A stretch of DNA of 58,000 nt, taken from Cryptomeria japonica. Its lineage: Eukaryota > Streptophyta > Pinopsida > Cupressales > Cupressaceae. The stretch covers positions 651,592,468 to 651,650,467 of the forward strand of contig NC_081409.1 of the NCBI RefSeq assembly GCF_030272615.1. The letters are read 5' to 3'. The first letter of the stretch is position 1, and each line of letters begins with the position of its first letter. Below, piece by piece: positions 44,006 to 55,991 of this stretch. The translations under genes and the position numbers were made by a program. The notes beneath the pieces were generated by a model. That model was not told the origin of the DNA, did not search any database, and saw only the letters and a list, made by a program, of their open reading frames with translations.

Positions 44006-44914
44006 TGTTATCCTGTTGTCATTGATGTCATGGATGTAGTGTAGTTTGACATACATAGTTTTGGTGTGGTCTGGCTATTTTCTCTGCCATATGTTTTTGG
44101 TCTGATTTTTGCTCCTTTAAATGTGCAATGTATGTACACTTATTTTTTACATTTATCTCATGCAGTTTTGTGATCCTGTAAGGCATCTTAGGTCCAGTCC
44201 AATCCAAAAATGTTGAAGGTATGCTCTACAAGGAAATTTTAGATCTAGACCTATCTAAATATGAAGGAGGCATGTTCTACAAGGTGTTTTGGATTCAAGA
44301 TTGTAGCCAACATCACATGAAGCTATTTTGTAGTAGTGTGTGTATCTCAGTCTCATCCCCTCTCTGGTTGAGCTGACTTATTAGAGTTTTTGGAGTGGAT
44401 ATATAATCAACTATTTTTGCAAGATATGTGTAGAGTTGTTTTTTAAAAATAACTAATGTGTACATATTGTATATACAAATTTTTTTGTAAACTACAAATG
44501 TGAATGTTGTTTAGGTTTTATATGTACAATGGATGTAAAAGAATTTATGTACTTTAACGAAATTGTGTCTCATGCATATAGTAGTTCAATTTTTAATTAT
44601 GGTTATAAGGCTATCCTTCAATAGTGAGCCTTTTGTATTTGGATAGTGAGCCCTCTAGGAAGTGATACCCACTGGTAGTGAGCCCCCCTTGTACTATGTA
44701 ACTGGTTACATATTACACTATTATTGAGAGTTTATCCTCTCCATGGTTTTTCCCATATTGGGTTTTCCATGTATAAATCTGGTGTTATGTGTTTTGTGTT
44801 GATTTCTCTTTACTATATTTAAATTATGTTATGTGATTGGTTAGTTATAAGTTTTAATAATTCCAAGGGAATATTGATTCACCCCTCCCCTCTCATTATT
44901 CTAGATATTCAAGA
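44006..44914 (+). repeat. E2 3' LTR
   Basis: Begins TGTTATCCTGTTGTC and ends GATATTCAAGA (CAACA changed to CAAGA), then AAGAA. Compared with the 5' LTR it has many substitutions and small indels, fitting an old insertion. Confidence 0.88.
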
Positions 44915-44919
44915 AAGAA

Positions 44920-47900
44920 TTTGCAAAGGAATGCACTCATTCCCTTCCAGAGCAGTATCAGGGGGGTCCTCTAAGTCTCCTTCTTCTTCTATGGCACTCC
45001 CAAAATAATTAGATAGAGGCTTATGTAGATTGCCTAATTCAATTTCAAAAATTTGGTCAACAACCTTGGCCAGAATACAGGTGCCGCAAATTCATTGTTG
45101 ATCTGGTAGCCAATATCTTTGGATCCCATAGCTTCAATAATGGGGTAAAATAATGCTCAAAAAATCTCTCCATCATTCTAATGCTTATCACCATGACTGG
45201 CTTCAAGGATAAGGTTGATTTCATTCATTAAATGGTCTTTCCCGATCAGAATCAAATGACTGCACTATTCCTCTCTTGATTCAGGAAAGCATTGGAAATC
45301 AAAGGCTAGAGATTCCATTCTACTCTCCTTCCTATCACCTATAGAACCACTTGTTTGCAATCCATGTCTTCTAACCCTTCTCCATTCCTATATAGGAAAC
45401 TTCAAATCCCTCATGGATGTTTGCACCAATCCACCAAAATCAAATGGAGATCTCCATGATGGATTCTTTTTGGGCAATCAACCTATCTCTGGCCATATCT
45501 TGTCTTAGAGCTACAATAAGCTAATAATCAACTTGCAAAAACTTCACTTTGAGAGCCACATGTGACCCTTTTTGACTTAGTACATTGGCACTATAATGAC
45601 TCCAGGGATGGTTGCACTCCACTCTGTTCTGAGTCATGCAAATATCATCATTGAATCCCTTCTCTCTTGAAATTCATGATTTTATCTTTATCAGTATTAA
45701 TAAAAATATTCAATTGATTCCAAAATCCAATAGGACCACAAATCATTTTTTTGATACCTAGATCAACCCCTCTACTAGAAAGGAAGTCTGCCACTTGATT
45801 TTCTTCTCTATAGGTGTGAGAAAATTTATAGTCTAATAATTTCTCCAAGAAGACCTTAATTTGTGAAATTCATTCCTTTAATTTCTAGTTTACACTCAGC
45901 CATTTTAAAATAGTATTGATGCAAATTGGAGAGTCGCCTTCTATCTCCACTTTATTAATGCCCCTTAAAACACACATTTTGAAACCCTTGAAAAGAGCTT
46001 CCATCTCAATAAGGTTATTAGTTGTATTTCTAATGCAGTAAAAAAATGCCCAAATGCAATTGCATGAATGATCCTGAACAATACATTTGACCCCTACTTC
46101 CCCACAATTACCTCTAGCCACCCCATAAAAGTTTATCTTTACCTATCGCATCTCGAGAGGGTGCCAAACTATGTTCAATGTATCCTATGATTTCTTGGGC
46201 CTAATCCTAGCCGAAGCCAAGATGGACTTCCATCTATTTTGCAAATGTTCATCCCATTTAGAGCAATAAGAAATCTTCTTAGAATATATTTTGGCAACCA
46301 CCACCTCACATATATCCCTTTCCAACTCTTAGATGACAACATCCACCGATTTTCTTAATTCACTAAAAATTCTATTGTTCCTTTCCTTCCATATCTTCCA
46401 CACCACCATGGAAGGGCCAAGCAACTAGACATCACCCAAAAAGGAATCCTTTCCTCCCAATGGCCAGCTATACAAGAAGCTAAAAATCCCTTATTGTCTA
46501 GCAGATGACCATTCTAAAGAAAACGAGAATCAATCCTAGTATGTTGCAGCAATGAGGAACAACAATAGAAGATGGTGCAATGACTACTCTACATTCATGC
46601 ACATCAGGCATATGCTAGGGCCACAAATGCCAATGGTTTTAAGCCTAACTCCTATAAAGATTCTACCATGAAGAGCAACCCACAAAAAAGTGCTAGCCCT
46701 CAGGGGTACATTTTTGTGCCAACACAATTTTGAGGGCCATTGAACCCCCCCAACTTCTCTCCTAAGCAATTCATATCCTTCTCTAATACAATGATCTCTT
46801 GAAGAAGACACACACCAAACCACTTCATTAGGCTCTTGTGATAAAGCAATCTGCTGACTACAAAGAATATTTCTCAACATGTTGGCATCCACATTGAAAG
46901 GCATGAGTGATTTCATCATTTTCCAAGCATACTTTCCCCTATCACTATATACCATTTAATCAACCACATAAATCCTAATTTTCCTTTCCACCTTGTCTAT
47001 CCAACTAGTCTCATCAAAACAATATACCAACATCTTCTCTACATTCCATGAATCTCTCCAAAATTTGGCTTTTCTCCCATCTCCTACCTTCCAAGTAACA
47101 TGATTGATGATAATCTCTCGACTATCCCATATAAACCTCTAAATAGCCGAGCCAAGATTTGGCTAAGGTGAATATCCTAGTGGGATCATTGTCAACCATG
47201 TATTTCCTACTCATCACCTTGCACCATGGTTTCTCTGGGTGGTGGTACAAATTCCAAGAAACCTTGGCACCCAATGCTATATTTTGAAGATTTAACCTTT
47301 TGAGACCTACCCCACCTACCTTCTTGGAGCTACAAGTCATATCCCACTTGATGAGTGATATTTTCTTACATTCTCCTGAACCAAACCATAGAAACCTCTT
47401 AAAAATACTCTTGATCTTATGGAAGTGATTAGCGGGTAATTTAAAACAAAACAATACATATGTGAGAATCATCGACAAAACAACCTTAATCATAGTGATT
47501 CTCTCTTCTTGTGACAACCACTTAGTCTTCCACAATCCTACCTTAAATTAGCACTTGTTCACCAATTCTTCCCAATATGAATTTTTATTTGAACCTGCAA
47601 ACAATGGAGCACTTAGATACTTGGAGGGTAGAGAGGAAATTTGGAATCCAATAACTTTGGTAAACATCATTTGCATAAGCCTATTGATATTGAAGAAATA
47701 AATTTCAGATTTATGTTTAGTCGTACACTGACTCGGTGCCTTAGAATATATTTACAATATGTTGTTAATAACTTCAGCCTCTAGTATAGTAGCCTCTCCA
47801 AATGAAATAGTATTGTCCATGAACTGATAATGAGTGATAGGAGCCAATTCATCAACCATCGAAATCCCTCTCCAAATCCTATTATCTCTCTTCCTTTTAA

Positions 47901-49890
47901 TCTATCAACTCACCACCTCTTCCATGATGACAAACAAGAATGGAGAAATAGGGTCTCCTTGATGAAGACAATTAGAGGACTCAAAAAAAGTAAACATCGG
48001 ACCATTGAGAGCAATGGAGAAATGAAGGGAAACAATACAAGCTTTCATGAACTCAATCCAAAAATCAAAAAAACCAAATCTCCTAAGGACCACCACAAAA
48101 AACTCCCAAGAGACCTTATCATAAGCTTTGCATACATCTAGCTTAATAGTCATACCTTTGCGATGCTCTACCTTAATGGAATGAATAGTTTCTGATGCAA
48201 TTATGATACTATCCACAATATCCTTACGTGGAACAAATCCATTTTGTTCCTCCAAAACAAATTTGTTCAACACTTTCTTTAATATATTAGCAAGGGCCTT
48301 AGAGATTATTTTGTAAATTGTGTTACACAAAGATATAGGTCTAATTTTCTATTGATTCACATCCTTCCTTCTTCAAGATCAACACCACAATAGTTTTATT
48401 AAGATCTCAAACAAATCTTGTACTTTTCCTAACATTCTCAACCAAGTGATGAACATCTTTACCAATAAAATTCCAACATCTATGATAGAAGCTCGCAAGA
48501 AATCCATCAAGCCCCAGAGCCTTATCAGGATGCAATTGAAATGCAACAATCTTGACTTCCTCTAGAGTAAACAAAGCTTCAAACATTTGATTGTCCTCTA
48601 ACACCACCAACTTAGGGATAGCCTCCAATACCTCTCCCCAAAAACCCCTGTTAGGCTATGTATTACAACATAGGATAGATCGGAAATACCTTATAGCTTC
48701 AGCACCAATCTCCTCTTCTCTCTCACATCATTCACCATTCACCAACCTAATACTATCAATCCTATTTATCAATCTCCTTACTTTGATTGAGGCATGGAAG
48801 AATTTCAAATTAAAATCCCCATCCTTCAACCACACTTCCCTCACTTTGTCTCTCTAATAAACCTTCTGTCGAGTGAGCAACTCAAATAAAGATACTTTCA
48901 AGATTTTTTCTTTGTAGAAATGATCCGCATCCATCCCATATTTGATGACTTTTTCATTCAGACTATAAAGTTCTGCTCCAACACGATTCTTTTCTTCAAA
49001 GATGTTTTTGAAGCATTCCAAATTCCACTATTTTAACTTATTTTTGATGAAATTCAATTTATGCATAAAGCAGTAACTCACCGAACCTTTGATTTCCCTC
49101 CACCATACTTATAATAGTTCTATCGACTTATCTACTCTCCACCACATCAATTAGAACTTAAAGAAGCCTTTACATGATTTTTCTTTTAGTCCAACATGCA
49201 ACATAACTAGATAGTGGTCAAAGACTAATATTGGGAGGATGTTAGAAGAGAAAGATATATTTGCATCCAACCAAGAATTCCCCACTAAAAAATTATCTAT
49301 TCTTTATGAGATGTTGGCGAATCCAACTCTCGTATTGGTCTACGTGTACACACCATCTTTAGGAATGATATCAAAAGGCTATTGATCTCAAGAAAGTCTT
49401 TAAAATCTGACATAATTATATTGTATTTGAAGGTACCTCCACTCTTCTCCCCTAAGTTAAGAATGACATTGAAATATTACTTTCTTATCACTTTACTACC
49501 TCCAACTTCTGCCAGTATTGCAATCAATGATTTCCATAGAGCAGGCTTATCCTTTGTTCTAGTAGGACCATACACATTCAAAATTAAAAATTTCATCCCA
49601 TTTAATATAAATATTACCTTGCATAACATCCAATTGGCAACATCATCTATGAACTCCAAATTGCATACATTGGTATCCCACAAATACCAATACCTATCGA
49701 TTGGCCACAAGCATCATGAAAAAAACCATCCCATTTTTTGCAATACTTCAAGAAAATCTTTCCAGGCTCTTGACAAAATTCTGTTTCTTGTAGAAGTACA
49801 CAATGTCTACACCTTCCTTGACTAAGAAAAACTTATCCAAGCATATTTTTGTAAGGGGTAGAGAGGGCCCTGAAATTCCATGTAAGGACC
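44920..49890 (-). pseudogene. LINE ORF2: endonuclease, reverse transcriptase, RNase H
   Basis: The minus-strand reading starts near 49890 with LTWNFRALSTPYK and LLQETEF, the N-terminus of an L1-type endonuclease. PKDGVYTWTNTRVGF-like and DNFLVGNSW follow near 49350-49250. Reverse transcriptase blocks are PDKALGLDGFLASFYH (48520), QNGFVPRKDIVDSIII (48240), LDVCKAYDKVSWEFF (48140) and CLHQGDPISPFLF (47960). The catalytic motif reads FMDN (47813-47827) where (F/Y)xDD is normal. Then come the C-terminal region (47535-47122), a zinc-finger-like connection (46955-46584) and RNase H with SHTYREENQVADFLSSRG (about 45830). Many stops and shifts. The 3' end continues at 9609-9324 across E2. Confidence 0.88.
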
Positions 49891-49891
49891 C

Positions 49892-51190
49892 TCATCTAGG
49901 CCCAAGGGAGTCCTTAGCTCCCTTGGAGATCTTCAAAAACTCTAAAACACTTATGAAACCTTTCTCAGATGCCTCATGCTCCCTTTTTTGTTTGTTTGTC
50001 TTTCTACCCCTTCTCTTTATAACTGCACCTAATTGCATTGAAGCAGATTGGCTCAAACATCTCTCCACATTGTCCAAAATATCTTCTCTTGACCACTCAC
50101 CTTCTAAAAGCCACTTCTCTTCTTCACTATCCTTCTCTGAAAACATACCATTCTGCAACTCCCCATTATGCCTACTATCCATAGGTCCCTTCTCCTCCTC
50201 TATTTTCCTCTTAGAGGGAACATTTTTAATAGTCCCCAATGATACCCCATTTCCATCACCACTGTCTACTCCTTTTCAAATTTTACCCGTAAGTACTTGG
50301 CTAATTGGGAGCTCCCCAGAATTGTGTTTAACAATCTCCATATCAATATAGACATTTTTGGAGGAGCATTCGGTCCCCTCCACTATACATTCCTTCTCCT
50401 TCCCTCTTCTTGTAAATATCATAACCAAATCATTATGAGTAATAAACATTGAGTTCTTTTTCTTGGGGGTCCATCTAGATTTTCTATTTACAAACTTAAT
50501 ACAATTGGATTCATAGTGGTTTCTACTTCTGCACTTTAAGCAAAAAAATCTCCTTTCTTCTACATCCTTTTAAATCTAATGATTGTTTAATGCGCACAAC
50601 TATATGACATTAGGAATTATCCTAACAACCAAAATATTCAATATAGAATATGTATATAGATTGTAATTAGCCAAATTGAGTTCTATCTCCATCAGAGTGC
50701 CCAAAGATCATCCTATCTTCTCCAAGCATTCCTTCGACCAATACTCGAATATAGGTAGATTATGGAAAGGTATCCACATAGGGGCATCACATGGATTACA
50801 TGATAATGGATTGAAATTTTCTATCCATCTCTGCATATACAAAGGATCATTATTTAGAGACCAAATATCACTTTTTAGAATTTTTCCCTTCTCTTCTTCA
50901 AGGGCAAAGATGGCAACAAAAAAATTACTTAGCAGAAATTTGATAATGCAATCGGTTCTCTAGGCCTCCTTAATCCACTATTTTATTGTTTCCCTATCCT
51001 TCCTAGGCCCTATGAACATACAAATAATTACTTGGATTTTCATAAGTTCTATATATAAACATACTTTGTCCATTAGACAAATTGTTTTGATCCCTTCGTG
51101 TGGTTTTGGATAGCACGTTGCTTTCCCCTCCAATCTTTTTGTACCAAGACCCTCATCTTCATTACTAATTTTCTCATTCTGCAACATCAC
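49892..51190 (-). pseudogene. LINE ORF1: RNA-binding protein with CCHC knuckle
   Basis: The minus-strand reading from about 51190 contains MLQNEKISNEDEG, then a conserved plant LINE ORF1 segment (IWSLNNDPLYMQRWIENFNP, near 50870; PMWIPFHNLPIFEYW, near 50780). One CCHC knuckle, CLKCRSRNHYESNC, is at about 50545-50500. The tail is charged. Such proteins coat the LINE RNA before integration. Stops and shifts interrupt it; the last open stretch (50239-49892) ends just before ORF2. Confidence 0.82.
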
Positions 51191-51224
51191 TTCCCTTTAA
51201 TTATGGATGATGTTCAATTTTCAT

Positions 51225-52066
51225 AAAAATATACTCTTTCACCACAAGAGTAAATTCAATCTCAGTACTACAATTCATTGCATGTTGCTATTTTTGTTCA
51301 TATTGTTTGTAGACACGTAGATGATAGTATAGAGGATGATATATTTTTTTTAAGGGAGTACCATTTCTATGTTAGTGATAATCGGATACATTCCTAAGAG
51401 TTTGTTAAATATTCTTTCAACATAGTTTATACAAATTTAAGAGAAAGAGGAATCCAGATGACAAAACATCTTATATGGTCAGATAATTGTATAAGACAAT
51501 TCAAGAATGCTTGCATATTTTATTGGTTAAGAAAGGCTCACAAAGAATACAATATCAAATATATAGAGAGTTTTTTTAAGCTAGACATGGTAAAGGAGAA
51601 CATGATGGAGTTAGTGCATGTTATAAAAGAATTATTTCTAGAGAGAAATTAAAATTTGAGGATAAAGTAAAATTTAAATGTGCATGTGAAATTGTGGATT
51701 GGTGCATTACAACATTATCTACTAGATCAAGTGCAAACTCTATGATTTTGTGATTCTTTTGGTTAGTTGAAGAAGAGATCATTGTGCCCAGACTTGATTG
51801 TGAGACAAGTAGTGGATCAACCAAATGGCATTCATTTAAGAGTTCAAATGCAAAGACATGGACTATCTAGACAAGGGAGCTTGCATGTTTTTGTCATTTT
51901 TATATTTCAAGTGATTCTAATGTATGTGAGAATATTGAAAGGGTTGAAGAGTGGAATCAAAGATCATTGACACCTACTCAAAAACAAGATCAAATTAATG
52001 CAAGAATTGAAGATAATGATCAATTGTTTATATCAAATTATTATGACATTGTTCTAGACAGATAAG
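51225..52066 (+). pseudogene. DNA transposon copy B: second part of transposase gene
   Basis: Picks up exactly where 9323 stopped (TLSPQE, SQYYNSLHVAIFVHI). It has REYHFYVSD, HLIWSDNCIRQFKNACIFYWL (51470-51530), a decayed GHGKGEHDG region near 51590, and a C-terminal part (QINARIEDNDQLFISNYY) ending at the position of the copy A intron donor. Copy B keeps Gln in the SDNC...QFK motif, where copy A has a stop. Several frame changes. Confidence 0.78.
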
Positions 52067-53065
52067 TGTGAAAAGATGGGGGACCAAAAAGGGGTCTTAA
52101 GATGCCACTTTTTTTTTGAAAGCAGTGAAGTCTGAACTTTGACAAGAAAATGAAGATAGTTACACTTCAAATATGAGGATGCAGTAAGAACAAGAGTTGT
52201 AGTGCTCCAAGTCTACTTTTTAAACTACTATTTTTATTTTGAAAAATGGTGAACATTAAGGATTTCAAAAAGGTGGAGCCCACAAAGTGGTTTTGTTTTT
52301 CACATAAAAACATAAAATGGCACCTAGTGTGCTCCCCATAAAATGTCAATTTTTTTTGGAATTTTTAAAATCCCTCCATTGAGAAATTAGCTAACACCAT
52401 GTAGTTTATGCCAGATTTTTGGCTAATTTTTCAATAAATATATGGTTTTTTACTAATTTTTGAAGTAGACACATCTTGAACAATAGAAATTTGAGCGTGC
52501 TCCCCTCAAAAATTTGTGAAAATTAATCAAAAATCATTTAAAAAAAAAAATGTGTAGAATGAGTCTAGTTTCTAATAAAGTAAATTGTTTCAAAATTCAA
52601 TAAATGGGTAAAAATCTATGGCTGAAATATAACATGTTGGTTTTTGACAAAAAATGGACACACTAACAAAAAAATTTATGGATAAAGACCTTAACATTAT
52701 CAAAATTTGAAAGGAATTATATGGTTGGATAGCGAAGAGAGAGATTGAAGATTGTATGGTGTTATTTTTTTTTCATTGAAACACATGCAAACCTGACGGA
52801 GAGAATGAAAAAAAAAGAGAAAATTTTCAATATTTGCTGGAAAACATGTCTTAGACCTCAGAAGGGCTTCAAAGCCTTTGGGTTGGATGCCCAAGGCAAA
52901 TCCAAGCTTGTGGCTTAGTGTTTTACAAGGTAACAAGTTTGGTGCATGCCAAATATGGTGCATGTCAAATTTGGTGGGTGCCAAATTAAAACAAATGAAA
53001 AAAAATATTCGGCGACATGCCAAATGTATTCCATAGTAATTTTTCATCTTAGAAAGCCCAAAGTG

Positions 53066-53097
<32 letters not shown>

Positions 53098-53354
53098 TAT
53101 CAGGATGTTTGAGAGTGGTTCCAGATCTTTAGGAGTTATAATGTAGATTCTAGTTTGTAGAGTATTCATATAAATTTCAGTAATTAGCATACTCATATAA
53201 GTATTATCTCTCTGGTCTCCTCCCTACATTCCCCCTCTCTCACTTCCTCAACCCCCACCTCTCTCTCTCTTAGGTCTCTCTCTCTTTCTTTCCCTTCATC
53301 CCTCTCTTTCACTTGGAATTTCTCTCCCTCTAGTCTCTCCCTCAACCCCCACCT
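52067..53354 (+). mobile_element. DNA transposon copy C: left end fragment
   Basis: From about 52067 the sequence matches the left terminus and subterminal kilobase of copy A (AGATGGGGGACCAAAAAGGG, TTGGTGCATGCCAAAT), then a CT/TA microsatellite (53066-53098) and pyrimidine-rich sequence (53205-53354). It is in the same orientation as copy B and was probably inserted into it. The outer terminal bases are diverged, so the exact boundary is uncertain. It is interrupted at 53355 by a Copia LTR. Confidence 0.65.
53066..53098 (+). repeat. (CT)n(TA)n microsatellite
   Basis: About nine CT units followed by about eight TA units at the edge of the pyrimidine-rich part of copy C. Confidence 0.95.
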
Positions 53355-55013
53355 TGTTGGCATTGTGATTTTCATTGATGTCAACCGGTATAGGATGGCT
53401 AACGGTATAAGAGATGTTTGTGAAGTTATGTTATTGTTGCATACTTAATGAGAAGTCTTTGATATTCACCAGCAAGTGAGGAAATGAAAGGCCTTTGGAG
53501 TCACCTGTACACAAGTTAGTGTTGACTTGTGCAAGGACTATAGATTGGTAAGTGATATGTTGGCAGTGCATTGTTTCCAACTGACAAGTGAGTTAGTGTA
53601 GAAGTGTAAATCAACAACCAATATGCTGAAGGATGTTTGGATAAGAAACAACATGACTCCCCACCAGATAAAGAAGTAGTCACTATAAGAAGTAGTTGAC
53701 ATAATGATGCAGTCACAGGAGTTGACTCAAACTAAAATTTAGTAGTCTTATGCATGACCAGTGCTCTCTCAACAGACAAGTGATCATTCTTCTTAGTGAT
53801 CAGTGACTGGTGGCAGAAGATAATAGAGTTACACCGATGAACCAATGATATAGGTTGAAGGATGATATCCACTAGGAATCTTGGAGCAATGACCGCTAAG
53901 CTAGATGCAATGACCAAAGGTGAGTCATTCATGGCAAGATATCATCAAAAAAATAGATAATGAACTCTACAATAGTTAACAACTAGTTAAGGTGAGATTT
54001 GTGTAGATTTTTTGGTTCACATTAAAAAGGTAGAACATGACCCAGAGGTTGGTGAAATTATGAATTGCAGAGGCAGTCAAGGATGAGTTGCTGGCGAGAT
54101 TGATGGAGAGCATGTAGAGAGAGTGAAGGAATATTTGAAAAGATTTGAATGTCAAATCTATTGAGTGTTAGGTGTAAACTGATTGAGTAATCAATGGGTA
54201 TGTGTTGGCAAAATATGGTATAAAGGTTTTTGGTGAAAACCAAAATGATTAATCAAAAAATTTGCAAAGTGCAAATCCTGTGAGAGGCAATCCAAAGGGC
54301 AGAGTGCAGAGGTAGGGTAAAGAGTGAGGAAGTGATAAGTGATTTAGCAAAGTAGAGTGTGTGTGAAGTACAATGATAGAGTACAGAGCTGAGGGTATGA
54401 GCAGAGAACTGACATAGTGCAGAGCCGAGGGTATGAGCAGAGAACTAGTATAGCACAAAGCAGACACAACCGGTGCAGACAGAGTATGAGATTCATTGTG
54501 ATCTGATCAAGCTATTAATAGCTATTCCAGTAGATCAAATTATTGTTTCTTTCTAACCATTGCAACTCAAAATCCCTTAATCAGGTGGACTTTAACAGGT
54601 CCCTTTGTAAAATCCCTTAACCGGGTGACATCTTAATTGATTATCCTAAGTCCTTTAACAATGCTACCTCTAACAGGGTAAAGGCACTAACAAGACTTAA
54701 AGAAAATCCCTTAATTGGGTGGCACCTAACAGTGTCTTTGTAATCTCCTAATAGGAATGGCTCCTAACAGGGTGTGATCCAGAAGAGTACAAATTTTGTT
54801 AGCATAAAATCACACTGTGGTTTTCTCCTATTTGGGTTTCCACAAGATAATTGGTGTTATTGTGTATCTTTTCACGCATGCATGTTCTCCTGTAATAACT
54901 ATTTGTATTGATGAATATTAAGTTAGTGCAGACTTGAGTAAAAGATTTTAATTTTGTATAACTGGTAGGTAACTGATTCACCCCTCGCTCTCAATCACTA
55001 GTAGGGTCCAACA
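53355..55013 (+). repeat. Copia 5' LTR, 1659 bp
   Basis: Begins TGTTGGCATTGTG and ends GGTCCAACA two bases before the primer site. It holds TTTTCATTGATGTCAA near the start, iterated CCCTTAA(C/T)(C/T)(A/G)GGTG and CTAACAGGGT phrases at 54570-54780, then CTATTTGGGTTTCCACAAG and TTCACCCCTCGCTCTCA. Confidence 0.88.
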
Positions 55014-55015
55014 TT

Positions 55016-55027
55016 TGGTATCAGAGC
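55016..55027 (+). other. Copia primer binding site
   Basis: Exact TGGTATCAGAGC just after the LTR. Confidence 0.92.
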
Positions 55028-55076
55028 TTTGGTTCTTAGATTCAGAAGAGTTTAACAGCTTAAGGAAAGATCCAAG

Positions 55077-55991
55077 ATGATGCAAAAGGAGGGCCCTAAT
55101 TTCTCTAAGGAGAATTACACCTTATGGTGTCGTAGAATGAACCTCTACCTAAGAACCCTAGGAGATCAATACTGGAATCATTTGATCATAGAGTACAATG
55201 AACCTACAGGGGTTCTCACTGAAGATAAAATCAAAGAAAGGAAAGACAACTCTGTAACTATGGATGTGATTGCTAGCACTCTATCTGATAATGAGTATGT
55301 TGAAGTTCAAGATCTAAAAACAGTCTATGAGATGTGGAATAAGATGAAGACTTTTTATGGAGGAGATCTTCATGTACAAAAGGCTAAGGTGGATAGCTTG
55401 AGAGGCAAATTTGATGAGATGAGGATGCAAGAAGGAGAAAATATAGAACAATATAGTAAAATAATAAAGGATGTGGTAAATTCCATCAGAAGTGCTAGAG
55501 GAAAGCTTGAAGAAGATAATGTGGTCAACAAAATCTTGAGAACCTTGCTACCACAATATGCCATAAGGGTTTCTACAATTTAGGAACCCTGATCCTTGGG
55601 AACAGTTAGTGTTTCACTTGACTCACTGATCGGTAAGTTGACTGCCTTTGAACTAAGCAACTATGATAATAGTATACCAAATATTGATGCTTCCTTCAAA
55701 GCTTCAATGATACCTGCACCAACAAGGAGAAGAAAAGAAACTAGAAACCTTTCTACTACAAGAACTAGTCATCCTCATGAATGTGACAACCCGTTATCTG
55801 AAGAACAAGAACAAGATGAGATTAAAGCTCTATTAGCAAGAAGGTTGCCAAGAGGAAAAGGAAAGTATAAAGGTAAACTTCCATTGAAGTGTTTCTCCTG
55901 CAATAGAATAAGTCATATTGCATCTAGACGTCCTGACAATGATAGGAAGGATAATTTTAGAAGCTACAAAGACAAGAGCAAGAAGGAGTGA
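55077..55991 (+). pseudogene. Copia Gag
   Basis: The start is ATG 55077. NFSKENYTLWCRRMNLYL matches the N-terminal signature of Copia Gag. A helical UBN2-like region follows (EVQDLKTVYEMWNKMKTFY, ENIEQYSKIIKDVVNSIR), then a knuckle CFSCNRISHIASRRPD whose last Cys is now Arg. A stop at 55581 is in the same frame as the rest. It would form the particle that packages the RNA. Confidence 0.9.

Larger units (their letters stand above)
9610..44914 (+). mobile_element. E2: LTR element without pol, expanded by four insertions
   Basis: The LTRs are 9610-10524 and 44006-44914, with the target duplicated as AAGAA at 9605-9609 and 44915-44919. Subtracting E3, two solo LTRs and DNA transposon copy A with their duplications leaves about 6.5 kb: LTR, Gag-like gene, second gene, polypurine tract, LTR. 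No pol sequence is seen in any of its pieces. Its LTRs are clearly more diverged from one another than the E3 LTRs, which agrees with E3 having inserted into it. Confidence 0.88.

Noticed and set aside
9610-44914. A single 35-kb giant LTR element with a large cargo
   Set aside because: All cargo between the E2 LTRs is explained by four independent insertions, each with its own target duplication; the underlying element is about 6.5 kb.
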